Below, piece after piece: positions 5,982-12,899 of a DNA stretch of 16,605 bases; position 1 is the first letter of the stretch, and every line of letters starts with the position of its first letter. The position numbers and the translations under genes were made by a program. Origin of the DNA: Lachnospiraceae bacterium. GTDB lineage: Bacteria > Bacillota > Clostridia > Lachnospirales > Lachnospiraceae. The notes under the pieces were generated by a model. That model saw only the letters and a list, made by a program, of their open reading frames with translations, searched no databases and had not been told where the DNA came from. The DNA lies in NCBI GenBank assembly GCA_900770535.1, contig CAAHDV010000150.1:1-16605 (forward strand), in the 5' to 3' direction.

Positions 5982-7466
5982 TTACGCAAATGGATTTTCT
6001 GTCGGATAGCGCACGCCGGCCGGCTGGTTGTAGCCGATCTCTTTTACATCAACTCCGACATACTTAAATACCTCATACAGTGCCTTTCCGTAATGTCCGA
6101 ATGCCACTGCGCCATGATGCGGGAAGTTGCCTTCGATCAGGACATGGCGGTAAAAGCGCTTCATCTCCGGGATGGCGAATACACCGATGCTGCCGAAGGA
6201 ATGGGTTGCCACCGGCAGAACCTCACCGTTTGCCACATAGGCCCGCAGCTTGTTGTCTGCGGTGCTCTGCAGGCGGAAGAAGGTGATGTCACCCGGAACA
6301 ATATCGCCCTCCAGGGTTCCCTGGGTTACTTCTTCCGGAAGGCTTCTTGCCATGATCAGCTGGTACTTCATCTGGCAGAAGGACAGCTTCTTTGTGGTGG
6401 TGTTGCCGCAGTGGAAGCCCATGAAGACATCGTGGCTCTTATAATCGAATTTTCCTTTGATTTCGGTATCGTAAAGGTCATACGGCACAGTGTTATTGAT
6501 GTCCAGAAGGGTAACCGCATCCTGGCTGACACAGGTTCCGATGAACTCACTTAAGCAGCCGTAGATATCTACCTCACAGGATACCGGGATGCCGCGGCCG
6601 GTCAGACGGCTGTTGACGTAGCACGGCACAAAGCCAAACTGGGTCTGGAATGCAGGCCAGCATTTTCCGGCAATGGCCACGTATTTGCGGTAGCCCTTAT
6701 GTGCCTCGATCCAGTCAAGCAGAGTCAGTTCATACTGGGCCAGTTTCGGCAGGATTTCCGGCTTCTTGTTGCCTTCGCCCAGTTCTTGCTCCATGTCTGC
6801 CACAACATCCGGGATTCTCGGGTCTCCCTCATGCTTATTAAATGCTTCAAACAGATCCAGCTCGGAGTTTTCCTCAATCTCCACACCCAGATTGTAAAGC
6901 TGCTTGATTGGTGCGTTGCATGCCAGGAAGTTTAATGGTCTCGGTCCAAAGCTGATGATTTTTAAGTCAGACAGGCCGATGACGGCTCTTGCGATCGGTA
7001 AAAACTCGTGGATCATATCCGCGCACTCATCAGCAGTTCCCACTGGATACTCCGGAATATACGCCTTAATGTTGCGCAGAGCCAGGTTATAGCTTGCGTT
7101 CAGCATACCGCAGTACGCGTCACCGCGTCCCTGTACCAGATTGTCCTTGCTCTCCTCTGCGGCGGCAACAAACATTTTCGGCCCATCAAAATGTTTTGCC
7201 AGCAGGGTCTCGGAAATCTCCGGTCCGAAGTTTCCAAGATATACGACCAGCGCGTTGCAGCCGGCTGCCTTGATATCCTCCAGTGCCTGTACCATATGGA
7301 TCTCACTCTCCACGATGCAGACTGGGCACTCATAGATATCCTTTGCGTCATACTTTTTGCTGTAAGCGTCCACTAGCGCTTTTCTGCGGTTCACGGACAG
7401 AGACTCCGGGAAACAGTCACGGCTCACCGCAACAATGCCTGCTTTCACTTCTGGAATGTTGTTCAT
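5982..7466 (-). CDS. L-fucose/L-arabinose isomerase family protein (FucI-like sugar isomerase)
   Basis: A 494-residue metal-dependent aldose-ketose isomerase of the FucI/AraA superfamily, nearer in size to AraA-type and FucI-related proteins than to the roughly 590-residue E. coli FucI. The expected metal and catalytic residues are present: Glu298 in SCEVDIYG, Asp322 in LLDINN and His450/His451 in FPHHGAVAFGHYG. A sugar-binding N-terminal domain with LGNFGPE (78-84) precedes them. AGGAGG lies 8 bases before the ATG. It is the second gene of an operon, 42 bases after xylB, and is followed by the terminator at 5914-5948. The partner suggests a product that is a ketopentose such as D-xylulose, but the true substrate is not readable. 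It is not a XylA-type xylose isomerase. Confidence 0.85.
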   Translation of the reverse strand: MNNIPEVKAGIVAVSRDCFPESLSVNRRKALVDAYSKKYDAKDIYECPVCIVESEIHMVQALEDIKAAGCNALVVYLGNFGPEISETLLAKHFDGPKMFVAAAEESKDNLVQGRGDAYCGMLNASYNLALRNIKAYIPEYPVGTADECADMIHEFLPIARAVIGLSDLKIISFGPRPLNFLACNAPIKQLYNLGVEIEENSELDLFEAFNKHEGDPRIPDVVADMEQELGEGNKKPEILPKLAQYELTLLDWIEAHKGYRKYVAIAGKCWPAFQTQFGFVPCYVNSRLTGRGIPVSCEVDIYGCLSEFIGTCVSQDAVTLLDINNTVPYDLYDTEIKGKFDYKSHDVFMGFHCGNTTTKKLSFCQMKYQLIMARSLPEEVTQGTLEGDIVPGDITFFRLQSTADNKLRAYVANGEVLPVATHSFGSIGVFAIPEMKRFYRHVLIEGNFPHHGAVAFGHYGKALYEVFKYVGVDVKEIGYNQPAGVRYPTENPFA

Positions 7467-7508
7467 GTGCTTACCCTCCTGATATAAATGTGAATTTCTA
7501 TAACATGT

Positions 7509-8978
7509 TTATTGGATCAGCTGAAATAATGACTTGCACGCCGGATAAATCTGTTTGAATGTCTGATAACGTTTTTCGTACTTTGTCGCCAGCTCCGGTT
7601 CCGGCTCCACCGTTCCGGTAACCTTCACCAGTTTCCGCGCTGCTGCTTCCACGCTCTCATATTCTCCGCAGGCAACCGCCGCCAGCATAGCACCGCCCAG
7701 CGCCGGTCCTTCCTCGCTCTCGATCATATCGACTTTTAAGTTCATGACATTGGCAATGATCTTTCTCCAAAGCGGACTCTTGGCTCCGCCACCGCAGATC
7801 TTGGTCCGCTCAATCTGAATGCCAAGGGACTTTGCCACTTCCAGGGAATCCCTCAGCGCAAAAGCCACGCCCTCCAGCACTGCCTGGGTCATATCTGCCC
7901 GGCTGGTGTCCATGGTCATGCCGATGAAGGTACCGCGGGCATTCGGGTCATTGTGCGGGGAACGCTCTCCCATCAGATACGGCAGAAAATACACATGGTT
8001 CTCCCCCAGTTTTGTGATGGCTTCCTGCTCCTTTGCATAGTCCGAAGTTTCAAGAATCCCGTCCATCCACCATTTGTTGCAGGATGCCGCGCTGAGCATG
8101 CAGCCCATCAGGTGATAATGACCGTCGGCATGGGCAAAGGCGTGTAGGGCGTTGTGACTGTCTACACCGAATTTTTCCGAAGAAATGAAAATGGTTCCGC
8201 TGGTACCCAGGGAAATGTTGCACATGCCATCTCCCACCGTACCGGTTCCGACTGCCGCCGCCGCATTGTCTCCGGCACCGGCCGCTACCCGGACAGTATG
8301 GGGAATTCCCAGTTCATCGGCAATGGCCGGAAGCACCGTTCCCACCGTCTCATAAGATTCATAGACCTTCGCCAGCTGATCCGGGCGCACACCGCAGATC
8401 TCACACATCTCCTTTGACCAGCATCGGTTCTTCACATCAAACAACAGCATGCCGGACGCATCCGACACATCGGTGCAGTGTACACCGGTCAGGCGATACG
8501 CGATGTAATCCTTCGGAAGCATGACCTTCGCAATCCGGGCAAAGTTCTCCGGTTCCTTGTTTCTGACCCATAAAATCTTCGGCGCGGTAAATCCCGTAAA
8601 GGAAATATTGGCTGTATATTCGGAAAGTTTCTCTTTGCCGATCACGTTGTTCAGGTAATCGCATTCCTCCCAGGTCCGGCCGTCATTCCAGAGAAGGGCC
8701 GGGCGGATCACGTTGTCTGCCTTGTCCAGGATGACGAGTCCATGCATCTGCCCGCCAAAGCTGATGCCTGACACCTGCTCTTTGTCACTGCCATCCAGCA
8801 GTTCCTTCAGCCCATCCATGGTCCCCGCAAACCAGTCTTCCGGCTTCTGCTCTGACCAGCCCGGATGTGGAAAATAAATAGGATACTCTTTCGAAACGAT
8901 CTTTTTGATCTGGCCTGCTCCGTCCATCAAAAGCAGCTTCACCGCCGATGTTCCAAGATCTATTCCAATATAAAGCAT
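7509..8978 (-). CDS. xylB: Xylulokinase (FGGY family)
   Basis: XylB phosphorylates D-xylulose to D-xylulose 5-phosphate, feeding the pentose phosphate pathway. The 489 residues start with the ATP-domain motif YIGIDLGTSAVK (3-14). XylB-type signatures are SFGGQMHGLVILD (73-85) and ALLWNDGRTWEE (94-105). The catalytic Asp237 lies in GAGDNAA and the second phosphate loop is SLGTSG (256-261). The FGGY family also includes ribulo- and fuculokinases, but QMHG with LLWNDGR favours xylulokinase. The ATG at 8978 has AAGGAGGG 7 bases upstream; the longer in-frame extension would cover this site. It is the first gene of the xylB-isomerase operon, with a promoter at 9039-9067. Confidence 0.92.
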   Translation of the reverse strand: MLYIGIDLGTSAVKLLLMDGAGQIKKIVSKEYPIYFPHPGWSEQKPEDWFAGTMDGLKELLDGSDKEQVSGISFGGQMHGLVILDKADNVIRPALLWNDGRTWEECDYLNNVIGKEKLSEYTANISFTGFTAPKILWVRNKEPENFARIAKVMLPKDYIAYRLTGVHCTDVSDASGMLLFDVKNRCWSKEMCEICGVRPDQLAKVYESYETVGTVLPAIADELGIPHTVRVAAGAGDNAAAAVGTGTVGDGMCNISLGTSGTIFISSEKFGVDSHNALHAFAHADGHYHLMGCMLSAASCNKWWMDGILETSDYAKEQEAITKLGENHVYFLPYLMGERSPHNDPNARGTFIGMTMDTSRADMTQAVLEGVAFALRDSLEVAKSLGIQIERTKICGGGAKSPLWRKIIANVMNLKVDMIESEEGPALGGAMLAAVACGEYESVEAAARKLVKVTGTVEPEPELATKYEKRYQTFKQIYPACKSLFQLIQ

Positions 8979-9038
8979 GTCCGGCCCTCCTTTTCCGACA
9001 CACATATTGTTTTTTTATTCATACATAATTCTGTTCTT

Positions 9039-9067
9039 ATCTTATCGTTTTTGCACGCATTTTTCAA
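9039..9067 (-). promoter_or_regulatory. Sigma-A promoter of the xylB-isomerase operon
   Basis: TTGAAA (9062-9067), 17-base spacer, TAAGAT (9039-9044). The predicted start near 9032 gives a 54-nt leader. I found no catabolite-repression (cre) box over it. Confidence 0.55.
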
Positions 9068-9097
9068 CACAAATGTCCAAATTCTGCCAGTGCATTA

Positions 9098-9124
9098 TTA
9101 GCAGTCTGCATAAAAGAGTGCTAA
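9098..9124. promoter_or_regulatory. CIRCE element (HrcA operator), one mismatch
   Basis: The CIRCE consensus is TTAGCACTC, nine bases, GAGTGCTAA. Here TTAGCAGTC (9098-9106), exactly nine bases, and a perfect GAGTGCTAA (9116-9124) are seen: 17 of 18 conserved positions. It lies 31 bp upstream of the xylB -35 box and about 80 bp upstream of the rplY -10 box, so which promoter it serves is unclear. Confidence 0.8.
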
Positions 9125-9204
9125 TTTCTGAAAATATAGATAATTTTATTATTTTGTATGTTTGTTTTTTTGGTACTTTTTGAAGGTTCACTTTTTCCCG
9201 GAAG

Positions 9205-9213
9205 TGCTATAAT
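9205..9213 (+). promoter_or_regulatory. Extended -10 promoter of rplY
   Basis: TGC followed by a consensus TATAAT (9208-9213); no good -35 box. The predicted start near 9220 gives a leader of about 110 nt containing a GGCCGGCC palindrome (9301-9308). The intergenic stretch 8979-9330 otherwise holds the xylB promoter and the CIRCE element. Confidence 0.55.
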
Positions 9214-9330
9214 ACAGTCAGTGCAAAAAGAAGAACTTCCTCATAAAGCAAGCTCTCCATCTACACGAATGAAGAAAGATTATAAGACCGGATGGATTTT
9301 GGCCGGCCATTCAAGTAGGAGGCAATTATT

Positions 9331-9915
9331 ATGATGACGTTAGCAGCTGAAAAAAGAGATCCTGAGGTTAAGGCTAAAAAATTAAGAAGAGAGGGTTACA
9401 CCACCGGTGTTCTGTACGGTCGTGAAATGAAAGAAAACGTAGCCCTGAAATACGCAGAAAAAGATGCTTTAAGCTTCATTAAGAAAGCAAAAGAAGGCGC
9501 ACAGACCATGCTGGATATCTCCGGTGAAAAGGTCGATGCCCTGGTAAAGAATATTGATTACGATCCGCTCAGCAAGAAGATTCTGGCACTGGATTTCCAG
9601 GCTCTGGTTGCTGGTGAAGTGGTAGCCGCCACCGTTCCGGTTACCTTCCTCAATGAAGAGGTTGTACAGGGTGTCTTCGAACCGGAGATTACCGAGATCC
9701 ACTACAAAGCAGATCCGGCACATCTTCTTGACCCGATTGAAATTGATCTGGCTAAGCTTCCGCAGGGAACCAAGACTCTGTATGTGAAGGATCTGAAACT
9801 GGAAGAGAAAGGTGTTACCGTAACCACCACTGCTGATTCCCAGCTGTTCCACATTGGCGAATACGCAAAGGCTGAGGAAGAGGACGAAGAAACGGAAGAA
9901 AAACCGGCTAAATAA
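9331..9915 (+). CDS. rplY: 50S ribosomal protein bL25 / general stress protein Ctc
   Basis: bL25 binds 5S rRNA in the large subunit; the longer two-domain form is called Ctc or TL5. The 194 residues contain the L25 5S-binding domain (about 4-90, with KLRREGYTTGVLYG at 18-31) and a C-terminal beta domain (about 95-175, with PVTFLNEEVVQGVFEPE). A strongly acidic tail of Glu/Asp residues ends in KPAK. AGGAGG lies 8 bases before the ATG at 9331; the adjacent ATG at 9334 is a possible alternative. It is monocistronic, with a consensus -10 and a strong terminator. In Bacillus subtilis ctc is a SigB stress gene; here a CIRCE operator lies in the upstream region, which suggests another route to stress control. 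Confidence 0.93.
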   Translation: MMTLAAEKRDPEVKAKKLRREGYTTGVLYGREMKENVALKYAEKDALSFIKKAKEGAQTMLDISGEKVDALVKNIDYDPLSKKILALDFQALVAGEVVAATVPVTFLNEEVVQGVFEPEITEIHYKADPAHLLDPIEIDLAKLPQGTKTLYVKDLKLEEKGVTVTTTADSQLFHIGEYAKAEEEDEETEEKPAK

Positions 9916-9928
9916 GTCTGGCAAAACA

Positions 9929-9971
9929 AAAGTCCCGGAAAGCAGGCATTCTCGCTGCTTTCCGGGACTTT
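9929..9971. terminator. Strong bidirectional terminator between rplY and the HD-domain gene
   Basis: A 17-bp perfect stem (9929-9945 with 9955-9971) with a 9-base loop. The minus strand continues TTTTGTTTTG and the plus strand has a weaker T-rich tail. It serves both convergent genes. Confidence 0.92.
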
Positions 9972-9991
9972 CTGCTTTGCAGTTTTTCAGT

Positions 9992-10582
9992 CTATTCCTG
10001 TCTCAGATTTCCCTTTGCGATATTCTCTTTCAGAATTCTGTCTGTCACCTCAAACAGCTTCTCCGATCCTTCGCGGGTCCGGGACTGTCTTCCGTATACC
10101 TGCTTTGCGGTCACATCGTGGTTTTTCCAGTCGCCACCGTCGTTGCTGTTGTTTAAGATAAGTGGCTGCAGATTATCCAGTGCTCTGGCAAACTTCGCCT
10201 CCGGGGTCTTTCGCTCCTCGAACTCGTCGAAAATTGTCACCAGATCTGCCTTCTGATCTTCCGGAAGCATGGAATACAGGCGCTCTTTCGCTGCCTCTTC
10301 CCGCGTTTTCTGGGTCTTTAAGCCCTCCGCATCGTAAGCATAAGTGTCTCCCGCGTCAATCTCCACCACATCGTGGATCAGGCACATGAGCATAACCCGG
10401 GCCACATCAATCTTTTCATTGGAATACTCCTGTAACAGATAGGCCATGATGGCCATGTGCCAGGCATGCTCCGCATCGTTCTCATTGCGCCCGTGGCCGC
10501 TTAAATGGGTCTGGCGGAAAATATTTTTCTCTTTATCAATCTCCAGAATAAAATCCAGCTGCTTCTGTAAACGCTCGTCCAT
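9992..10582 (-). CDS. HD-domain phosphohydrolase (YfbR/5'-deoxynucleotidase-like)
   Basis: HD-domain proteins are metal-dependent phosphohydrolases. The 196 residues show the metal ligands His39 in ENDAEHAWHMA, His70-Asp71 in CLIHDVVEIDAGDT and Asp136 in ARALDNLQP, with the order and spacing of the YfbR-type group. The single-domain length also fits. Some members dephosphorylate deoxynucleoside monophosphates, but the substrate here is not shown. The ATG at 10582 is used because GGAGG lies 7 bases upstream; the longer in-frame form would include that site. It has its own promoter at 10628-10656, diverges from kdgK and shares a terminator with rplY. Confidence 0.85.
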   Translation of the reverse strand: MDERLQKQLDFILEIDKEKNIFRQTHLSGHGRNENDAEHAWHMAIMAYLLQEYSNEKIDVARVMLMCLIHDVVEIDAGDTYAYDAEGLKTQKTREEAAKERLYSMLPEDQKADLVTIFDEFEERKTPEAKFARALDNLQPLILNNSNDGGDWKNHDVTAKQVYGRQSRTREGSEKLFEVTDRILKENIAKGNLRQE

Positions 10583-10627
10583 GATGTTTCCTCCGCTTTC
10601 TGTCTTCAGCAATTTTTTCCGTTCCTT

Positions 10628-10656
10628 ATCATACCATACTTTTTACGGTCTTTCAG
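10628..10656 (-). promoter_or_regulatory. Promoter of the HD-domain gene
   Basis: CTGAAA (10651-10656), 17-base spacer, TATGAT (10628-10633) preceded by TGG, an extended -10, on the minus strand. Confidence 0.5.
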
Positions 10657-10685
10657 GCATAACCTGCAGAAAAATTCCTACCCAC

Positions 10686-10713
10686 TGTACAGTGACAAAA
10701 TCCATGTTATAAT
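10686..10713 (+). promoter_or_regulatory. Promoter of kdgK
   Basis: TGTACA (10686-10691), 16-base spacer and a consensus TATAAT (10708-10713) preceded by TGT. The predicted start near 10720 gives a 60-nt leader. Confidence 0.6.
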
Positions 10714-10779
10714 ATAACGAGTAAGAAGAAACACCACACATCAAATACAGAAATCTCACTCTGAAAGGATGATCTTTTC

Positions 10780-11799
10780 GTGAAAATACTTACCTTTGGA
10801 GAAATCATGCTCCGTTTAAAAACTCCGGAACACCTTCGTATCGTGCAGGCAGACGGTTTTGAAGCCAGCTATGGAGGCGCCGAATCCAATGTAGCCGTAT
10901 CTCTCGCCAACCTGGGTGATGATGCCGCATTTCTGACAAAGCTTCCGAAAAATCCGGTGGGCGATGCCGCCTTCAATGAGCTTCGCCGCTACGGTGTCGA
11001 TACCTCCCGCATTCTGCGGGGCGGCGCGCGGCTTGGCATCTATTTCTTTGAAAAAGGAAGCGATATCCGCCCCACAAGTGTCCTCTATGACCGGGCCGGA
11101 AGCGCCCTGGCTGAGGCAGACGCAGACGAATTTAACTGGGAGGCACTGCTTTCCGGCATTGATATCTTCTTCTTTTCCGGCGTGACTCCGGCCATCAGCC
11201 CTTCCGTGGAGCAGGCTGTTTTTGGCGCACTGAAATACTGCCACAGCCACGGCATTACCGTCATCTGTGACTTAAACTACCGGGCAAAAATGTGGTCTCA
11301 GGAAAAGGCCCAGTCTGTCATGAAGGAGCTGATGCAGTACGTGGACCTGTGCATTGCCAATGACGAGGACTTTGAAGCCACCCTGGGCATTCACGCCTTT
11401 GACGGTGACATGGCCCACGGCATCGACCAGATTGAGACCTACCGCCAGGGCATACTGAAAATTCAGGAGCTTTACCCGAACTGCAAGGCTGTAGCCAGTG
11501 TTCTGCGCAATCTGAAAACCGCTGAGGACGGCGAATGGATGGGCATTTACTTAAAGGATGGACACTTCTACGAAAGTCCCATCCATACCGTACACAGCCT
11601 GGAAGCCGTGGGCGCTGGAGATGCCTTCGCCGGAGCTTTGATCCACGGTCTGGTGCACGGGTTCTCCCCCCAGAAGCTCATCGACTTTTCCATCACCGCC
11701 AGTGTCATGAAACTGATGATCCAGCACGACTTCAACCTGGTGAGCGAGGAAGAAATTCTCCGGATCATGAAAACCGGGGAAACCAACGTGATTCGGTAA
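10780..11799 (+). CDS. kdgK: 2-keto-3-deoxygluconate kinase (PfkB family sugar kinase)
   Basis: KdgK phosphorylates 2-keto-3-deoxygluconate from uronate breakdown to KDPG, which an aldolase then splits. The 339 residues have PfkB signatures: the sugar-binding YGGAESNVAVSLANLG (31-46), DLNYRAKMW (164-172, the DxNxRxxxW pattern common in KdgK) and the anion hole with catalytic base GAGDAF (278-283, Asp281). The start is the GTG at 10780, giving MKILTFGEIMLR; AAAGGA lies about 10 bases upstream and no in-frame ATG matches the family N-terminus. It is a single gene; no KDPG aldolase or uronate isomerase is next to it. Other PfkB substrates such as fructose are possible but less likely. Its stop is one base from the stop of the convergent carbonic anhydrase gene. 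Confidence 0.85.
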   Translation: MKILTFGEIMLRLKTPEHLRIVQADGFEASYGGAESNVAVSLANLGDDAAFLTKLPKNPVGDAAFNELRRYGVDTSRILRGGARLGIYFFEKGSDIRPTSVLYDRAGSALAEADADEFNWEALLSGIDIFFFSGVTPAISPSVEQAVFGALKYCHSHGITVICDLNYRAKMWSQEKAQSVMKELMQYVDLCIANDEDFEATLGIHAFDGDMAHGIDQIETYRQGILKIQELYPNCKAVASVLRNLKTAEDGEWMGIYLKDGHFYESPIHTVHSLEAVGAGDAFAGALIHGLVHGFSPQKLIDFSITASVMKLMIQHDFNLVSEEEILRIMKTGETNVIR

Positions 11800-11800
11800 C

Positions 11801-12346
11801 TTATTCTTCTACTCTGGTCAGCTCTCCGGTTGCGGAATCCATGATAAATCCGCTGATCCGTACATCCTTCGGCATCAGCGGGTGTTCTTTCAGTCTGCGG
11901 ACCGTCTCATGTACGGAAGACTCCACGGACTCAAAGCCGCCAAGCCAGCGCTCCAAGTCAATACCGCTGTGACGCACAATGTCGATGTGCTGCTGGTCAA
12001 TGCCGCGCTCCACCAGCTTCTCTAACATCTCATTTCCGTCCATGCCCTGCACGCCACAGTCGGTATGGCCGATGACCATAACCTCTTCCACGCCCAGCTC
12101 CAGAATGCCGACCAGCAGGCTTCGCACCACGCTGCCGTAGGGATGCACGATCACGCCGCCGGCGTTCTTGATGATCTTGGCATCACCATTTTTAATGCCC
12201 AGCGCCGCCGGAAGAAGTTCCAGGAGGCGGGTATCCATACAGGTTAAAATAGCCAGTTTCTTATCCGGATACTTGCTGGTCAGATACGGCGCATAGCCTT
12301 TGTTCTCCACAAATTTCCGGTTATATTCCATAATTTCATCAATCAT
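11801..12346 (-). CDS. Beta-class carbonic anhydrase
   Basis: Beta-carbonic anhydrases interconvert CO2 and bicarbonate, often to supply carboxylases. The 181 residues contain all zinc and catalytic positions: Cys36, Asp38 and Arg40 in CMDTR, then His94 and Cys97 in GHTDCG. IKNAGGVI (59-66) is the usual conserved loop. It is somewhat shorter than the common 200-220 residues but appears complete. The ATG at 12346 has only a weak upstream purine stretch (AAAGTGAG), so translation may be inefficient. A good promoter (12434-12462) and a leader with a perfect 8-bp stem precede it. It converges with kdgK, and there is no room for a terminator between them. Confidence 0.9.
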   Translation of the reverse strand: MIDEIMEYNRKFVENKGYAPYLTSKYPDKKLAILTCMDTRLLELLPAALGIKNGDAKIIKNAGGVIVHPYGSVVRSLLVGILELGVEEVMVIGHTDCGVQGMDGNEMLEKLVERGIDQQHIDIVRHSGIDLERWLGGFESVESSVHETVRRLKEHPLMPKDVRISGFIMDSATGELTRVEE

Positions 12347-12372
12347 GTGTTATCACTCACTTTCTGTCATAC

Positions 12373-12408
12373 CAGGGCTGGTTCCATTTCACAACAGCCC
12401 TGTGTTTT
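12373..12408 (+). terminator. Hairpin in the carbonic anhydrase leader; terminator-like on the plus strand
   Basis: CAGGGCTG (12373-12380) pairs perfectly with CAGCCCTG (12395-12402) around a 14-base loop. On the plus strand TGTTTTTC follows, as in an intrinsic terminator. On the minus strand the same hairpin sits in the carbonic anhydrase 5' leader without a U-run. It is the first terminator-like structure I can see downstream of kdgK on the plus strand. Confidence 0.5.
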
Positions 12409-12433
12409 TCTCCAAACAATTTGCCGCCTCATC

Positions 12434-12462
12434 AATATACCAGATTTCTGTTCTATTGTCAG
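12434..12462 (-). promoter_or_regulatory. Sigma-A promoter of the carbonic anhydrase gene
   Basis: CTGACA (12457-12462), 17-base spacer, TATATT (12434-12439) preceded by TGG. The predicted start near 12427 gives a leader of about 80 nt. Confidence 0.6.
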
Positions 12463-12478
12463 TAGATCAGAGGATTCT

Positions 12479-12844
12479 TTATGGAAAATTTAGAAACCCG
12501 TTGCTGTTCACACGTTGCGCAAACGCGTCAGGCAAGCTATTATTGTTCGGAAGAAGTCCTCTCAAAAACTGGTTCATATACTGATACCATGCCTTGCCGT
12601 CATGAACAGGAGGAGCAGACGTATAATACTCGATAACCTCTATCGTTTCTCCATCCAGCTGCTTTACCTCATGATCCAGCAGCGTATGTTCGTACCCTTG
12701 TTCATCTTCCTTCTGGTACTGTCGCTCTTTTCGTATCAGAAGGATTCGGGAAGAGGGCAGTTGCGCGTCATCGGACGCGCTAATGGCGACTCCTCGATGT
12801 GCACAGCAACCAAAAGCCAACAACTCCTGCGCGTTATCTCGCAA
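12479..12844 (-). CDS. Unrecognised ORF, possibly a gene remnant
   Basis: A 121-codon frame on the minus strand, bounded upstream by an in-frame TAG and opened by a TTG at 12844. I do not recognise the protein. It has ordinary soluble composition: charged in the middle (RKERQYQKEDEQGYEH), then YYTSAPPVHDGKAWYQYMN, ending in FLNFP. There is no convincing ribosome binding site, and the TTG lies inside a small hairpin (AAAAGC/GCTTTT, 12843-12859). Arginine codon CGA is used several times, unlike neighbouring genes, which prefer CGC/CGG/CGT. This fits the C-terminal remnant of a foreign gene or a chance frame. It lies downstream of the VanW gene on the same strand. Confidence 0.3.
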   Translation of the reverse strand: MRDNAQELLAFGCCAHRGVAISASDDAQLPSSRILLIRKERQYQKEDEQGYEHTLLDHEVKQLDGETIEVIEYYTSAPPVHDGKAWYQYMNQFLRGLLPNNNSLPDAFAQRVNSNGFLNFP

Positions 12845-12899
12845 AAGCTATCGGCTTTTCCTGCTGTTTTCATGTTTTGTTGTAATTTTGTTTCTTTCT

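Noticed and set aside
8979..9070. Catabolite-repression (cre) box over the xylB promoter
   Set aside because: The nearest candidate around 9045-9060 has the central CG in the wrong position and too many mismatches.
12481..12636. 51-codon plus-strand ATG frame with AGGA upstream
   Set aside because: No promoter, no recognisable product, and it overlaps the longer minus-strand frame; chance is likelier.
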